From NCBI GenBank assembly GCA_013399855.1, contig VXAY01005682.1:614769-678768 (forward strand): a stretch of 64,000 nt of DNA, given 5' to 3'. The position numbers and the translations under genes were made by a program. A model generated the notes under the pieces. The model worked only from the letters and a program-made list of their open reading frames with translations. It did no database searches and was not told the DNA's origin. Origin of the DNA: Oxyruncus cristatus (lineage: Eukaryota > Chordata > Aves > Passeriformes > Cotingidae). Below, piece after piece: positions 49,315-62,514 of this stretch; the stretch's first letter is position 1; the number at the start of each line of letters is the position of its first letter.

Positions 49315-52300
49315 GTCTTCTTTGCTGGCTATCTGGATGCCTTGGTAAGGGGAGTGAGAGCAGCCAGTGACAAGTGGTTCAGCTTGGGTATATAGGTGAG
49401 GCCATGCCTGCTAGGTGTGCCCACAGTACTGTCTGTGCAGCAGATGTCCTGGCACGGGGAGGGGTTGGCAATCTGTGTTTCTCTCCTGGAACTGCAAGAT
49501 GAGTTTCAAATGGAGACCGAGCAAGAGCCTGGAGGTCCCAGCTGGCCTCTCTGGAGGGAGCCTGTCTGCCAGCATTCAGGATATCCAGCCCCAGTTAAAT
49601 CTGTATGCCTGAAAACTCCGTTAACCTTAGAGGCTTAACAGTTTGAACAAAGCTCTGCTTGTCAAAGTGACCCACTCAAGGAACTTCTCTTTGTTGCTGA
49701 AAGTTCTGCTCGTTCATACTTGCTAAGTGACGTACTGATTTTAGCACATCTGAATGTAACACAGAGGCCACTGTACTGGAGAAGTGCAAGAACTCTTTTT
49801 TATGCCCCAAAACACACCAGGCAGCATGACCAAGGGAAGCCTTCGTGGGAAGCTAATGTTGACAAGCATCCCTGCATGGGGCTCACCTTAGGGAGTCTTG
49901 GCCACTGGAGAGGAGAAAGCAGGCTCCAGAAACATACCCTAATCCAGAGCAGGAGCCATGAAAAGTTTCCTTTATTTTACCAGATAAAGCTTCATGCAAG
50001 CCATAACCAGCAGCCAGCTGGCAATGTGGACAAGCAGGAAACAGTGACTCCCTTAGTGGGGAGCTTGAAATACTCAACAGGTTCTTTGGGAGAGGACTGG
50101 ACTCAGGACAACACAGCACTGCCTCTCTCTACGTTTTTTTGGAAGATGCACAGAAAGGAGTCATGTCCTTTACCTCCATTCATTCAACTTTCTGGAAATC
50201 AGAAACAAACAAACAATCAGAAAACACAAAAACAAACCTCAGATGTTGTTGTTATGAGACCTGACACATTAATAAGGCAGAAAATTATTTTCTACCCTAA
50301 AAATCTGGAGCATATTTATCTCACACCCACATGACAACCCATGTACCTGAAGTAAACCAGTGCCCAAAAGTCATTCCCTCTGTGCAGAGTTTAGCACACC
50401 CAGCCACCTCTCCAGAATTACAATCCACTGCCGTCCTAGTCTCTAGATCACCTGAATTTCCACATTGCTCAGGCTTCTTAGCTTTAAAATTCATCTTGAA
50501 ATTAACTTTTTGGGGAAGTTAAATGTCACCTTTCCCAGCATCCATTTCAGCACAGACTTCATAACGAGTTACTGCCTCCCAGTACCAATATAAAAATATA
50601 GTAATCCTCATTAGGTCAGCCATGTTTGAGGGATCGTCCCAGTGAGGAAACCCTGGTACATTGCCCAGGTGCAGCAGAGATCTATATCCAAGGTACATTT
50701 TGGACTCAGGCCACCACCCTGGATGCAATACAAGCGCAAGCCAAGCTTGCAGCCCAAGGCAGGAGCTTCAGCTCCATCCCATGCCCCCTTGAGCTGGGTG
50801 ACCAAGGCTCAAGCCTGCACACTTGAAGATTTACTAAAGGGACCCAGCTACCTATTTCTTTATTTTGCAGCCTTGCTGCACAAAGATTGATTACACTTTG
50901 CACAGAGGATAAGAGGATCGTGGAACTTTCTGCTGTCTATTTGTTCGAAGACCATAGGGCCAGTCACTGATGAATTTGTCCTCTCAGCAGAGTCATGTCT
51001 AGATTTGCAAAACAGCTGTGCTTCACCTGTGACACACCACGTTCAACAGTTCCTAGCTTGGCAGAAAGTTCAACTCATACCCTTCAGACAAAGGAACATG
51101 CACTTTTACACTCTGACTGATCCCACTGAATGTGTGACAGATAGAAACTCACACTGAGCCTCCCAACACACATTGCTGTTATCAGATACCATCCTGCTCT
51201 GTACCGTAACAGTAATCCTGTACTTAGCAAAGAAAACTGGGATGTCTCAGGGCCTTTGAATAACAAAAGGAAGACACAGAAAGCAAGTTGCTGCTTGTTT
51301 GGCATCCCTGAGCATTCCTGTGCCAGACCATGCACTGCTGCACAACACAAACAGACAGAGAAAACCTTCATCCTGGAGCTGCCTGCTCTTTCGAAATGAT
51401 GCCAACAGCAAGCCTTCAAACTGCCTGCAAATCCAACCCATGACACAGCAATGCTAGGGGTGTATTCTCAGCTCACTTCTTCATGAAAGCAAGGCACTAT
51501 CCCAAGCACAAGACTAACCCAGAAAGATCTCTTCTAATCTTGCCCCAAAGCATGTTGCTTTGCTTGCTAACTGGGAAGAGCACAGCCCAGTTGCCTCACG
51601 TAAGGGGTTTATGTGGAAAGACCAACAAAGCTGCAGGAGATGGACTTTCAGCACTTGCAACACAATTTGTCCAGTCATGATAAGAAGCTGCACTATCACA
51701 ACTCTCACCCCTACCACTCAACTGCTGCTGTGCACTATGCAAAATCAAATCAGCCTTGGCAGAATGTTAACTGGAAAGGGCTTCATCCTTAGAAGGGGAA
51801 TGAGCAAAGAAGGTCTGAGAGCTCATTTTATAGCAGAAACGTGCCAACCAGAAGGGAAGTAAGGGAGGTTGGACTGTGTTCTCTAGTCTTGTGTACCAGG
51901 ACTGATGGCTCATTTAGCTGCTGGACCAAAACTCACTCCATGCAGCAGCCAGAATGTCCCTCAGTGGCTGTGGTCTATAGGATATTGCTTGAGAGGTAGA
52001 AAATATCCCATTGCTATCCCATGCCTAGACTACTGGAGCCACTGCTGAGGAAACACAAAAGAAACATCTCAAGGACACCGGGATGGTAGGAAGAGCATAC
52101 TTCTACATCTCCAACCAATTTCTGTGCCCTGTGCTGTTCACCTGAGCTGGGCTTTAGCAAATGATCAGACACAAGTTATAAATTCATCTTCGCCACCACA
52201 GAGAAATGACTCTCGTCTGCAGTTCCTCTTGTGCAAGCCAGACCCTGAACTAGTGCAGGGATTTCTGTCCGTCAGGGCACAAGCTTGAGGCTGCTTGCAG

Positions 52301-54226
52301 GAGGTCTAGCTTTTGCCAATTTTTTCCCAGGCCTGAGTCTCACCAGCAGAAATGACACCTACATTGGTCACAGGAAATTCCTGTGTCCAAACAGATAAGC
52401 AAGGACACAGCAATAAGCAACACCAAGAAGATCAGAGATATTCTCCTTCCAGCATGACTTCAGTGTCTGACTCAAAGAGACAGAGAGGGGAAAAAACCCC
52501 AGGAGCACTGGGTTGAAGTTTTCAGCCTCTATACCCTGAAGCCCAGGCCAGGCTCAGAGGACAATCCCAGGCGACTGAAGTGGCTACAGAATTGGTTGCG
52601 ATCACCAAGAGCGCAAGGTTGTGTCAAGAGTAAAGCACGTCAAGATGTACGTCTGTGGTAGCATAAGTACTGAACTCTTGCTTTATATCAGTCTGTCTTC
52701 CCCCTTCCATCCAAGCAAGCAGGACTTGGAGATTACATTTTGTTAGGGCAGAAAGGTTGAGGAGGTTGAGAGGTTGATCTATTCTGATCGAGCCTGGGAC
52801 AGTAAAGAGTGCGTGTTGCTGCTGTAGAGAAGATAAACTGAGATGCCCATGGGCGCTTAGAGGCTACCCCTTGATAAGAGGGGAACAAAATAACAAAAGA
52901 AATAAACAAGGCTAGCTATTCCCTTCTGGCTTGTCCCAGGAGAGCTGTACATGGAAATTAAAGAAGGTCTCAACACATACAACACAGAAAAGAAATGACA
53001 ACAGCGAAACCCAGTCTGACTTTTCACCTGAACATTTTCCTTTTACTCTGAAAACTCTCAGGCCCTAAAGCAACAGAGGTGACTAATGCAACAAGTCCTG
53101 GGGAGAAGAGAGAGCCATGCTGAATGATTGCTGAAGGAGCAGAATTGGGAAACTACTGAAGAAACAAGTCTTAAAGCTAGAGGTTTGCGAAGGACAACAG
53201 TTTAGCACCACCTCTACAAGCCACACTTGGCAGCAACAGGCTGGCGGAGAGAAATTTTTAACCTCATTGACCTCATGCCCACATCGTTGCTTGAGGGCTG
53301 TAGTTCTGCCCTTTCACAATTATGAAGGCTCTAGAAGATCAGTTATTTAGCTTCGCTTGTTGTATCTCATATCTTACAGCCTTTGTTCCTTTCAGCACCT
53401 CTTCTTACACCAAATCTTCCCCTTCTGCTCCAGATACAGCAGGCTGTCCCAGCTGTCAAATTCAGCGCTGGCAGCCTGTTCTCCAGTACCACTATGGTGC
53501 CCTGCATTTCTCTTTAAAAGGCCTTTTGTACTGTACAGGTGAAGTATAAAAAAGGAGCTTTCCAAAATGTGCAACCAGAATATTTTCATCCAAGCTTTCT
53601 TGGTGAAACACCAGGCATAGCTCATGTTGCTGTACCTGAATATGAATAAAGAACTGCACTACATTTTAAGCCTTTACACCAAATCAGTTTTTTGTGTATA
53701 ACAAATATTAGTCTAAAAGCAGGTCTATTAAAAAGTTGTCTTCAAAGTCTGTGTCAAAAAAAAACCTGCTATTTTTCCACCTTCCCCACCCCATGTTCCA
53801 TTTCAGGCACGTTCCAAATTTGCTTTTTATTCCACCATCTTCTGGGTAATTACAGCTTTGATAACACGCTATGCAACAAAATATTGAGCTTCAGAATAGA
53901 ATAACGGACTAAAAACTAATTCATTATTTGAACATCAGGTAAAATCCATTCATTCAATGTTCTGTACACATGACAAGAGTACTTCATAAAAATAAATAAA
54001 AAAAGTTAGTGAGGAAAACTATATGTTTGTTCAGCTCACAAAAATTTATACCTTAGATTCACAAAGAAAACTTCACAGTTCAGAAATTACACAGGTTAGC
54101 CCCAGGCACGTAGCACATAAATAAAGCATAAGTTTTCTCTGCTTCCAGGGCCTACCTTGGAAACAGTTGGATCTAATAGTTAGCAACCAAAGCAACCTTG
54201 AACATTTTTCTTAGGACACAAATGTT

Positions 54227-54228
<2 letters not shown>

Positions 54229-54255
<27 letters not shown>
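54229..54255. repeat. Poly(T) run
   Basis: About 27 consecutive T. A minus-strand retroposon tail is possible but no parent sequence is recognised to its right. Confidence 0.93.
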
Positions 54256-54259
<4 letters not shown>

Positions 54260-56689
54260 AGAGAGCAACTACAATAAGGAAAAAACTGATGTTGGTAAAC
54301 TGCCGAGTGACATCATTACCATTACACTGACCTAGACAACATTAGTTTCCAGCAGTACCAGGACTGTAACCTCATCTTCATTTGTTTCATTTCACCTCTT
54401 GTCTTTCAAGGACAGCCACACATCAAAGTAACTCATAGACATGGTGATGGAGGAAGAAATATCGAACCACAAATGGTAACCAAGAACATTTCTCTAGGAT
54501 GTTTTTTTGGGAGCTGCTCAGCCCAATGGGCTTGGAATCCAACCCCATTAAGCCCATGATCTGCAGTCCACATATGAGTTTTGCAGCCTTGCTCATTCAT
54601 TCCCAATATTCTAAGACTGCCCCTTGCTTCACAGTGGCCCCCAGTCTCTCCTTAGCCCTTTGACCTTACACAAACACAGCTGTGTGTCAGGCACCGTGGA
54701 AATGGGCCTCTTTTTTCTCCAAAACAGCAAGGCAATCCCTCTCCGGGCTCCATGGAGGACTGTGGCTTCAAACACATGCCTGCCCTGAGACCCAGCTCTG
54801 AGACTCCTACAAAAGGCTTTTACCCTTGACTTCTAGAAAACACTGGGCAGGAATTGTCCCTGGAGGAATTACCGAGGAGCAGATGTCAATGGAGAGGGAT
54901 GAGTCTAGGCTTTGACATACATGTACACTTTTTTTCTCACTCGGGTGTCATGAGGTAGGGATAATGAAGTTGGTCTCCAGCACTGGAGAAGATCAGAAGA
55001 GAGGAGGAATGTGATCATACGCTCACAGAAACAGTTCTCTACTTCCACATCTCTCTCAAAGCAGCACTTCCCCAAAACTAAATCAGATCAGTTGCCACTT
55101 TGTCCAGCAGACTCTTGAAAATCTCCTGAAAGGAAGGGGATCCCACCCCTCTGCTACCAGGCCCTGCCGTGCTCCTGAAAGCGATTCAACCTCACACACC
55201 TCAGCTGAAGAACACTGCATGTTGGCTAGCACTGCCTGAATAATTTAGCCTCATCACCCTTGCTCTGCCCTTCAAGTAGCTGGTGGGGGAAATAAGACAG
55301 CAATCAGAATCTGATGTATATTAATAATCCTGATTATCATGACTAAACTATTCTGTACCCCTCACAGCTGAAAGGAGAACAAGAGTTCAGGAAAAAAATT
55401 AGTCTTTAGTGAGCAACAATTTAAAGTAGCTAAATATTGTGACAGGAAATCTGCATATACACAAAGTATTTTTTATGTATTCAAGCATCAGCTATTGAAA
55501 AACAGCAAAGTTGTATATTCTACACAGGAGGAAGGAAAGATAAACTTGTGCAGTCTGTTAAGTATCTCTGCTATAGCATGAAAATAGCACAGTAAGAGAG
55601 AGTGTTTGTTTAAAACAGTTTAACTACAGCATAACACAAAAATCTTTTTAGCTGATAATGGAGATGGTTTAGGTATGACTATCTGTTTCAAACATGTTTT
55701 TGTCACAATTCACGGAAAGGTCAAAATTAATGTTAGACTAAAAGAATATCTCCAAGTACAATTATTTTGAGTCTTGGAGCAAAGAACATTCCAATTACAT
55801 TCACAACGTGGGGTTTACATTTCACATTTTTCTACATTTTTTTTTAAACAAGGTACCTCACAAGATTAAAAAAAATGAAAAGAATTTCATTTCACCTTCA
55901 CTTCCTGTTTATGAAAGTTGCCCACAGAACACATCAATAGTAGCAATGTCCATATTTGCACATGGAAGAAGCTGTTCTAGGACCTACCTACAGATGTCTC
56001 TAAAATAAGCTCAACTAGAAGGCGAATTACTTCAGCACACCCCATCCAGGAATAAGCCTGTTGATAACAGGGAAGTCCTTCCTTTTATATCACAGCTTTG
56101 AATGGGACTGCTACTTTTCCCATCAAACACCAGCTCAGATTTTGTATTTGCTTGTATTCTTCCACAGAAATCATCAAATGTAATGCTCCTAGGAGTCAGG
56201 TATGCTGGAAGAATCCTTTTCGCTATTGCAGTTACTGCCTTACCACTGAAGCAGCTATAACCACCTGATGAGCCCTAAGAAAAATTTTGCATGGCAAATA
56301 GATTTGTAGGCATGGACTTTCATCAGCTGCACTGAAATAAAAGTGATGAAAAGGTGGTGAAGCTCTACACAGACAGGAAGAGAGTGGAGAAGAACAAACC
56401 TCTGCTTTGAAGGAGCGCCATCTGAGTTTTCCTTCTGCTGCAGGATTTCTGTGCTTCTCAGGAATAAGCAAAGATTTTCATCTCAACCACTTAAGTTGGC
56501 AATGTGTCACATAGAATCACAAATTGGGCTGTGCTGCTGTAACAGAAGATGCAAACAGATGCACCAGATTGCACAGAACAACAAATAGCAGGGAGCCAGA
56601 AATTGTGCTGAGGACAGTGTGTGTGCCCTCAGCATTGGTGATGCAGCACAGTACAACATCAACAGCAGCCCCTGGCACACACTGAGCTC

Positions 56690-57400
56690 CCCAGTATGGA
56701 TGCAGTGCTGCAGATCCAGGACGGCAGGAAAAGCCTGGGTCACCTCTGGGAAGCTGGGGCAGGGGAAGTGGTCTTCTTGCCTGCAGGGGGTGAATGCTTG
56801 TTAGAGAGCTGCAAGAGGAGATGGGAAGTCTGCAGAGTGTCAGAGATTATAGAAAAGAGGAGGGAATCCTCTCCAAGACCCCATAAGAGTCTGAACACTG
56901 AGTTGCACAGACGGAAGATCATTCAGAGCCTGTACTCAGTGGGTTGACAAAAGAAGACTCCTATGAAGGACTTCTGGCACCAGGAGGAAAGGCAGCTGCT
57001 TCAGCTGCAGATCGGCAACTACAGAATGGATTTAGTGCCATGGTATCAGATGAGGGGTTGAGAGTTCTTTTCAGAACAGCATTGTAGGCAGCAGAGCGTA
57101 AATTAAATGGTAGCACCAGAAGGAAGTGAGTGGTGAGTAATAACAATAGGAGATTCTCTGCTGTGTAGGATAGAGGCCTCCAGCTGCCAGCCTGATGCTG
57201 CCTAGGAAGATTTAGAGGGGTCCAGGACACTGAGGATAGTTTGAAGACCAGAAGAGTTTCAGAAATCTCACATCCCCACTACATATCCATGTGGGCACAG
57301 ACAACATCTCCTTTGGAGACCTGGAAGGTAGCAAGTAATACCACCAGGGGATGATAGTCAAGGACATGGGTGAGAGTATCTTTTACCCACAAGGTGTTAT
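56690..57400 (+). mobile_element. CR1 LINE ORF1 fragment, plus strand
   Basis: Similarity is clearest at 57288-57390. CATGTGGGCACAGACAAC translates to HVGTDN, matching the HVGTND block of the CR1 ORF1 esterase domain. It is followed by ATAGTCAAGGACATGGGT (IVKDMG), matching the next conserved block. Upstream, 56690-57230 is Glu/Arg-rich in one frame (for example IIEKRRESS) and could be the ORF1 coiled-coil part, but this is weaker. Stops and shifts are present throughout. Confidence 0.6.
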
Positions 57401-58634
57401 TGTCTGGCTAATGAGCCACAAGAGTTACTTAAAGGTTGTTCTTGTCATTTTAGGCTTGTTTTATACAGGTACAGTGTGTATTATGTCCCACTGAAGCAGG
57501 TTATTGTGCATGAAGCAGGTTACAGTAAAGTTAAGTCTCTTTATCAATAATGAAGTAGAAGAGTCAGCTAACAAATCCAGAGGCATCCAAGCAAATATCT
57601 TCCACCTAATGTCTTTTGGACAAAATAGACCAAAAAGAAGAAAATCAGCCACCTCCCAGTTCAGATGCAGGAACTTAGTACACGTGGATATTTAAAGGAA
57701 AGCTTTTAAGATTTGGGGTTCAGCGGCAAACAGTGATGCGATGCTTGCCATTTAGGCTGTTTGAACTGCTAGCCCAACACACCCAAAATGGTCGAAATTT
57801 CATGTATATTGGCAGGGAATCTGTCCCTGAAAACTGAACAAAGATGGACAGATGGCCTTTGAATCCATGAGAGGCAGGGAGCTGCTTGGAGTTCTTTGGC
57901 ACACTGAGGTCTACAGCCCTCACTGCACTGACAGAAGATAGGCTTATGAATGCCTGCCACATACAGCTGTATCTTCTTCAGGCTCAACAGGTCCCACCCC
58001 CAAGCGCCAGAGGCTGGGAAGGACCTTCAAAGAGAAACAACTGTTTGTATTTCTCATTTCTTCTGGCCGCTGTCAGAAAGACAAGACCTCTTCCACAAGA
58101 GCTTCCCTTTCCTCAATATCCTTTTTTTAATAAAGACAGTTCCACAGAAAATTAATGAGAAGAGCAGACCACACCAGTGAGAGCAACCATAGACACCAGT
58201 CATCATCAGACACCTCTGTACTCATGAGGGCGATTCAAGCAGGGAAGTGAAGTCAACTCAGAGAGGTCAGGATCATCAAGGTACAGGAATCGGCCTATCG
58301 AAAACACAGCTCACAGAAGGCCAAACAAAAGAGCCTGAGCTGAAATCCAGCCACCAGAACAAGGTTGCTTTCCCAACAGCGTGATTCCCAACAGCAGCTG
58401 CACCCTATTGGAGCCCTCTTGAAAACAGTCACAGAGCCCGGAGGGGGTGCAGACTGTGCAGAGCTCAATTCTGTTTGCTCCAGTCCTGAGAGCACTAGAA
58501 GCAAAAGAAAATAATGCTACAGATGATGTTATGTGGCATAAAGTGCTGGGTCTAAAGCCACATGCTTGCCCGGGCATTTTACTTTTATTTAAGGCTCCAA
58601 GAGTTTCGCTCACACGAACCCTTGCAAAGCCTTT

Positions 58635-58870
58635 AATTTCTTTGATACCTTGAATGGCATAAAGAGAACACAGGTATGAGGCCCTGGACCCAGAGAGTCA
58701 GGCAGAGGACAGTCAAGAAGAGGATCTGCCTGGAGGGTCTCCCAGTTGCACCCCGTCCACTGGAGGGATGACAACCACAGCTATAAAGAAAAAAAGAAGG
58801 GTAGTCGTAGTAGGCGACTTTCTTCTGAGGGGAACTGAAGGCCTATATGCCCACCGGCCTTTCTGATTGA
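58635..58870 (+). mobile_element. CR1 LINE ORF1 esterase-domain fragment, plus strand
   Basis: At 58795-58866 the + strand reads RRVVVVGDFLLRGTEGLYAH before a TGA. This matches block I of the CR1 ORF1 GDS(L)-type esterase (VVVGDSLLRGTEG). The catalytic Ser of GDS is replaced by Phe, and the frame ends soon after, so the copy is dead. The preceding acidic stretch fits ORF1 upstream sequence. Confidence 0.85.
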
Positions 58871-61691
58871 CAGCTCAGCCACATGGCCCCTGATACTGCC
58901 ACGTGCCCTCCGTGGGCTCAGCTGTGTTGGCTGCGGACCGTGTGCCTCCCAGCACTGCCATGAGGGTGCAGGCCCGACCATGGTCCTGCCCCTGACACAC
59001 ACACAGACAAGATGGTTGACCCAACACCATAATTTAACAATCTAGCGAGATATGAATCCGGCCTCTCACACGTGGTAAACAGGGAGCATACATTTCTGCA
59101 GAGCTGAGAGTGAACCCAGATCTCCTGGATCCTTATTCTGTGCCTTGCCCAGGGCCTCTGGCATGACAGTCTTAGCCAACTTGTACAGCTTAGAGAGAAG
59201 AAAAAAAAAAAAATGTGGTTCTTAAGAGAAGTCCAGGGAAAAGATTCACCTCATTTGTGTTGTCCCACTTCTTCCCTGAGGGGTGAAGTTATCCTGCTTC
59301 AAGTAAGGAGAATGACAATTTGAGAGTGCTTTGAGGTTCCTTTTATTATTAATGTAGCAAAAAAAGCAGTGTGAGAACTTCAAAGAGAGAAGTTTGCAGC
59401 GCTGAAGGGACTAATTGGAGACAGATGGTCAGACATAGGACCTTAAAAGCATGAAGATCAGCTAAGAACATCAGTCCATTTTCTGAAAATAGCCTGAACG
59501 AGGGAAATAACATCTTTCACTTCTAATTCCATGGATCCAGCTGCAGTCTCCAGTCATAAAACCCAAAGGAACCCAGTAAATATGAATCTGGTCATCACTG
59601 GCACAGCAACACAGACTTTATGCTGGCCTGCCACTATACAATTCAGTAAGAAACCTGTAAAAGATTGAACTGCTTTTGCTATTCCCTGCTTCACCTGATT
59701 TTTGACTGTATGCTTATAGTACCAGCCTAAGTCTTTCAGTTTTCGTTCCCAATTAGCCTTTTGTCCAGATCTGTTCAAAATGTCTTCAAAATTAACAAAA
59801 GCTGTCACTTTTTACCTCCTCTGAGCCAAGTCACAGGGTGAGGGGAGCAGAGGTTGGGGGCAGTCTGCCTGAAAAAGCACAGTGGTGAAGTATCCTCAGA
59901 TGACTCAGTCCGTGTGTGGGATCAAGGTTGCTCCAGTATGCCTCACAATAGCCTTTGCACCAATTTTGTGTCTCCTCCAACTTGAAGTTAAATTAAAGGC
60001 ACTTCTTCAGGCCTCACATTTTTCATTTGCTCTCATATGAGCTTGCTCTCTTACAGGGATCCCAAAATATTTCCCATTTAAATAAAGGCAGGCGCGGCCT
60101 AAGGGCATTGTGTAGTTCTCTGGGTCTCAGAAACCAGTTAGACAAAACTCTGTACCCCGGCTTTTCATTTAACTATAACTTTTCCATATACTCCTGTTCT
60201 CTTGCACATAACCTTTCTTATTCTGGGACCCACTCAAGAGAAATACTTCAATAGCATTTGGTGTGAGCCCAGAACCCTCATGTGAGATGTCCTTGTAAAG
60301 TATTCAGACAATTAGGACTGCAGTGTTGAGCCCTCAATTCCTGATGCTCTGAGCTTTCCCAGAGAGCCCAACCATGCAGCAGGTCATGGTTTTCTCTCTC
60401 TTGTCTGTACCTCCTCCTCAGCAAAGCTTCATCCTTCTATCCCCCCATCACCATCACTCCCACTGCCTTACACGGAGACTCACTGGAGAACTGGTGATGC
60501 CAGTCCAGTGTTGACTTACCATTCACTAGCCACATGAAACATTTCTCAGGTGGCTTAAGACTTGGCTTCATGGGCAATAAGAGTATTTGTAGGCTGAGAT
60601 AGGCCCAATCAGTGAGCAGGAACCCTGGAGAGGATAAACCTTCAGTGCTGCAAATGGCACTGATCTTTCATGCTTGAATGGGAGGATCAGTCTTGGGCTA
60701 ATGTGGCCTGTTATAGCAGCAGTCATCATTTTAATGAAACATTACAGTTTGCATCCTGAAAGACTTACAGTGATAACTTATTTTCCTACCTGCCACTTTT
60801 TTTCCAGAGATCCCAGATAGCTAGGGTATCACAGTAAAGTTAAAACACCCTGGGTGAACCTCACCCCATTATCTCTGTCCACTGCAAAGGCTTTTCTTCC
60901 TCCTCCTTATATTCCTCTGGAATGTTCCATACATGTGCTGTATTCACAACTTCTTTCTCCCATGTTTAGTACAATGGGCTTGTATTCCATCCCAGAATTC
61001 TGAAGCAGCATCTGTTAAGTTCTAAGTCAAATACATCCCAGTGGAAATCTAACTCTTTGTGGCACATAAAACAAAACTGGTGAAGACCCAAATATGAGAA
61101 AGAATGCTTTCAGAGAAGTAATACCACAACACAGGCAGGGGATAAGTCAGAGCAAAAGATATTTGGACATATAGATAGTTCTGCTCTTTCTTGATAGGAA
61201 CATTGTGCCTGCCTGTTCGATGATAAAGCCTCTCCCATCAAATATTTCTCTCCCCTACCTGTCATTCTTCAAAGTTTTTCTTTTGTTTGAGACTCCCTGC
61301 CATCAGACTACCAATAGTGTGAATTTCTTCCCAAACTGCTTGTCGTGCTTATTTTTGAGGCTGCTGCTGTGACACTGCTCTGAACTTCTTTTTTTCTTTT
61401 GGGGGTGGAGGTTAATCATCAAATTTCAGATCTTTGCTATTAAAATCCATCAGACAACAAAAGAATCAAAGTAATGAGACAAGACTGTCACTTTGTAGGA
61501 AATCAATGTCATAGTGTTTTAAAAGCAAAATCCATTTACAATTACATTACAAGAAAGAACATATCTGGGCCGCTTATTTCACCGTTGGTAATGCAAAGCA
61601 TTGCCTTCCTGAGACGTGCAGCATCAAACACCAGCTATAAAGCATGCACACAGCATGAATATGAGCATGCATTTACAGGTTTGGAAGATAC
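58871..61691. other. Intergenic DNA, no gene recognised
   Basis: No confirmed feature. A minus frame at 59554-59808 has protein-like composition but no ATG and no recognised family. The sequence around 59095-59150 has faint similarity to tRNA-type or MIR-like SINE cores, too weak to call. Confidence 0.5.
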
Positions 61692-61696
61692 GGTGC
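61692..61696. repeat. Target site duplication GGTGC, left copy
   Basis: This pairs with 62515-62519 around the second solo LTR. Confidence 0.85.
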
Positions 61697-62514
61697 TGTT
61701 GTGACCTGCCCCAGAAAGGGGAGGGTAGCCCAGGTTCTTATTAATAAATCCCTTCGGGTGGATTAGAGTGAAATAATAACACTGAATAATTGGTGTTTGA
61801 ATACATATATATGTAGGGTTTATTTTAGAACAATTTTGTTCCAAAGGTAAACAGGTATGTTGCCATTTTGGGTGTTACCATCTATATCTATCATCCATAG
61901 CAATATGGCTTAAAGATTACCTTTAGGGAAAATGCCTAAGGGAGAGAAAGGGAAAGACAGGATAAGGGTAAGGAAAAGAAGGGATAAGGGTGGAAAAATG
62001 TATATGGTCACCGCCCACTGGATCCAGCGATGGAACGTGGTAGTCATGGAAGAGATGGTCTTGATCCGCTGGTGGTGGGGGAGGGAAGCCACACACTCAA
62101 AGAAGTTGTGAGCTATTATATACTTCCAGAACACCTTGTACCTCCCCGAGGTGGGGAGCTTTACCATGGAATAGTGTCACGGGCCATGCCAGGAGCCTCC
62201 AACGTCTCCTGGGCACGCGCAGAGTTTCTGTGAGGGGCACGGCAAAAGGGTTTTTCCCGCCTTTCAGGATTGGCGGGGGGAGGTGGGTTTTGACAGGCCA
62301 TGCCATAACATCTCTGACAGCCTAGGCCAGATGCACAGAGGTCATGTGAAGGGCATGGCAAACACATCTATTCCCGCCTTTTCAGGACTTGGCCCCTCGG
62401 CAGCACTGGTGGTGGGATGGGCCCTGCTGGCTGAACAGCCGCCTCTTCCCAACCTACAAAAGTTCCCTGGTATTCCTACAATGCATGAATTATTAACCAT
62501 TTCAGTCTCTGACA
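61697..62514 (-). mobile_element. Solo LTR of an endogenous retrovirus, minus orientation, 818 bp
   Basis: On the minus strand it starts TGTCAGAGACTGAAATGG and ends GGGGCAGGTCACAACA. Both edges carry GGTGC as a perfect 5-bp target duplication. In minus orientation the parts are ordered: U3 with two direct repeats of about 115 bp, a TATATAA box (complement at 62116-62122), then AATAAA (complement at 61819-61824) and a U5 of about 120 bases. No primer-binding site, polypurine tract or internal gene lies next to it, so it is a solo LTR. CpGs remain frequent in U3, which suggests a fairly young insertion. The family is not identified. The + strand frames here are not genes. Confidence 0.92.
62180..62395 (-). 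repeat. Two direct repeats of about 115 bp in the LTR U3
   Basis: GGCCATGCC occurs at 62182 and 62296, GGGGCACGGCAAA and GGGCATGGCAAA at about 62235 and 62351, and TTCCCGCCTTTTCAGGA or its variant at 62254 and 62371. The spacing is constant at 114-117 bases. On the LTR sense strand each copy carries GGCGGGAA, an E2F-like word. Tandem duplication of U3 enhancer blocks is common in retroviral LTRs. Confidence 0.85.

Larger units (their letters stand above)
46766..56685. other. Intergenic DNA, no gene recognised
   Basis: No exon, RNA gene or clear transposon was recognised in about 9.9 kb. The longest frames (204 codons at 49720-50334 plus; 129 codons at 47359-47748 plus) show no domain or splice-bounded conservation. 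The stretch holds an assembly gap, poly(A)/poly(T) runs and a small hairpin. Confidence 0.55.

Noticed and set aside
49720..50334. 204-codon plus-strand frame, the longest in the window
   Set aside because: No recognised domain, composition like translated intergenic DNA, no transcript signals nearby.
55080..55200. Possible antisense CR1-like block (CTTGAAAATCTCCTGAAAGG)
   Set aside because: The similarity is limited to a few words and the order of neighbouring blocks does not fit CR1.
59095..59150. Possible MIR or tRNA-type SINE core (GTGAACCCAGATCTCCTG)
   Set aside because: Only one short block matches, with no A/B boxes or conserved flank. A profile search would be needed.
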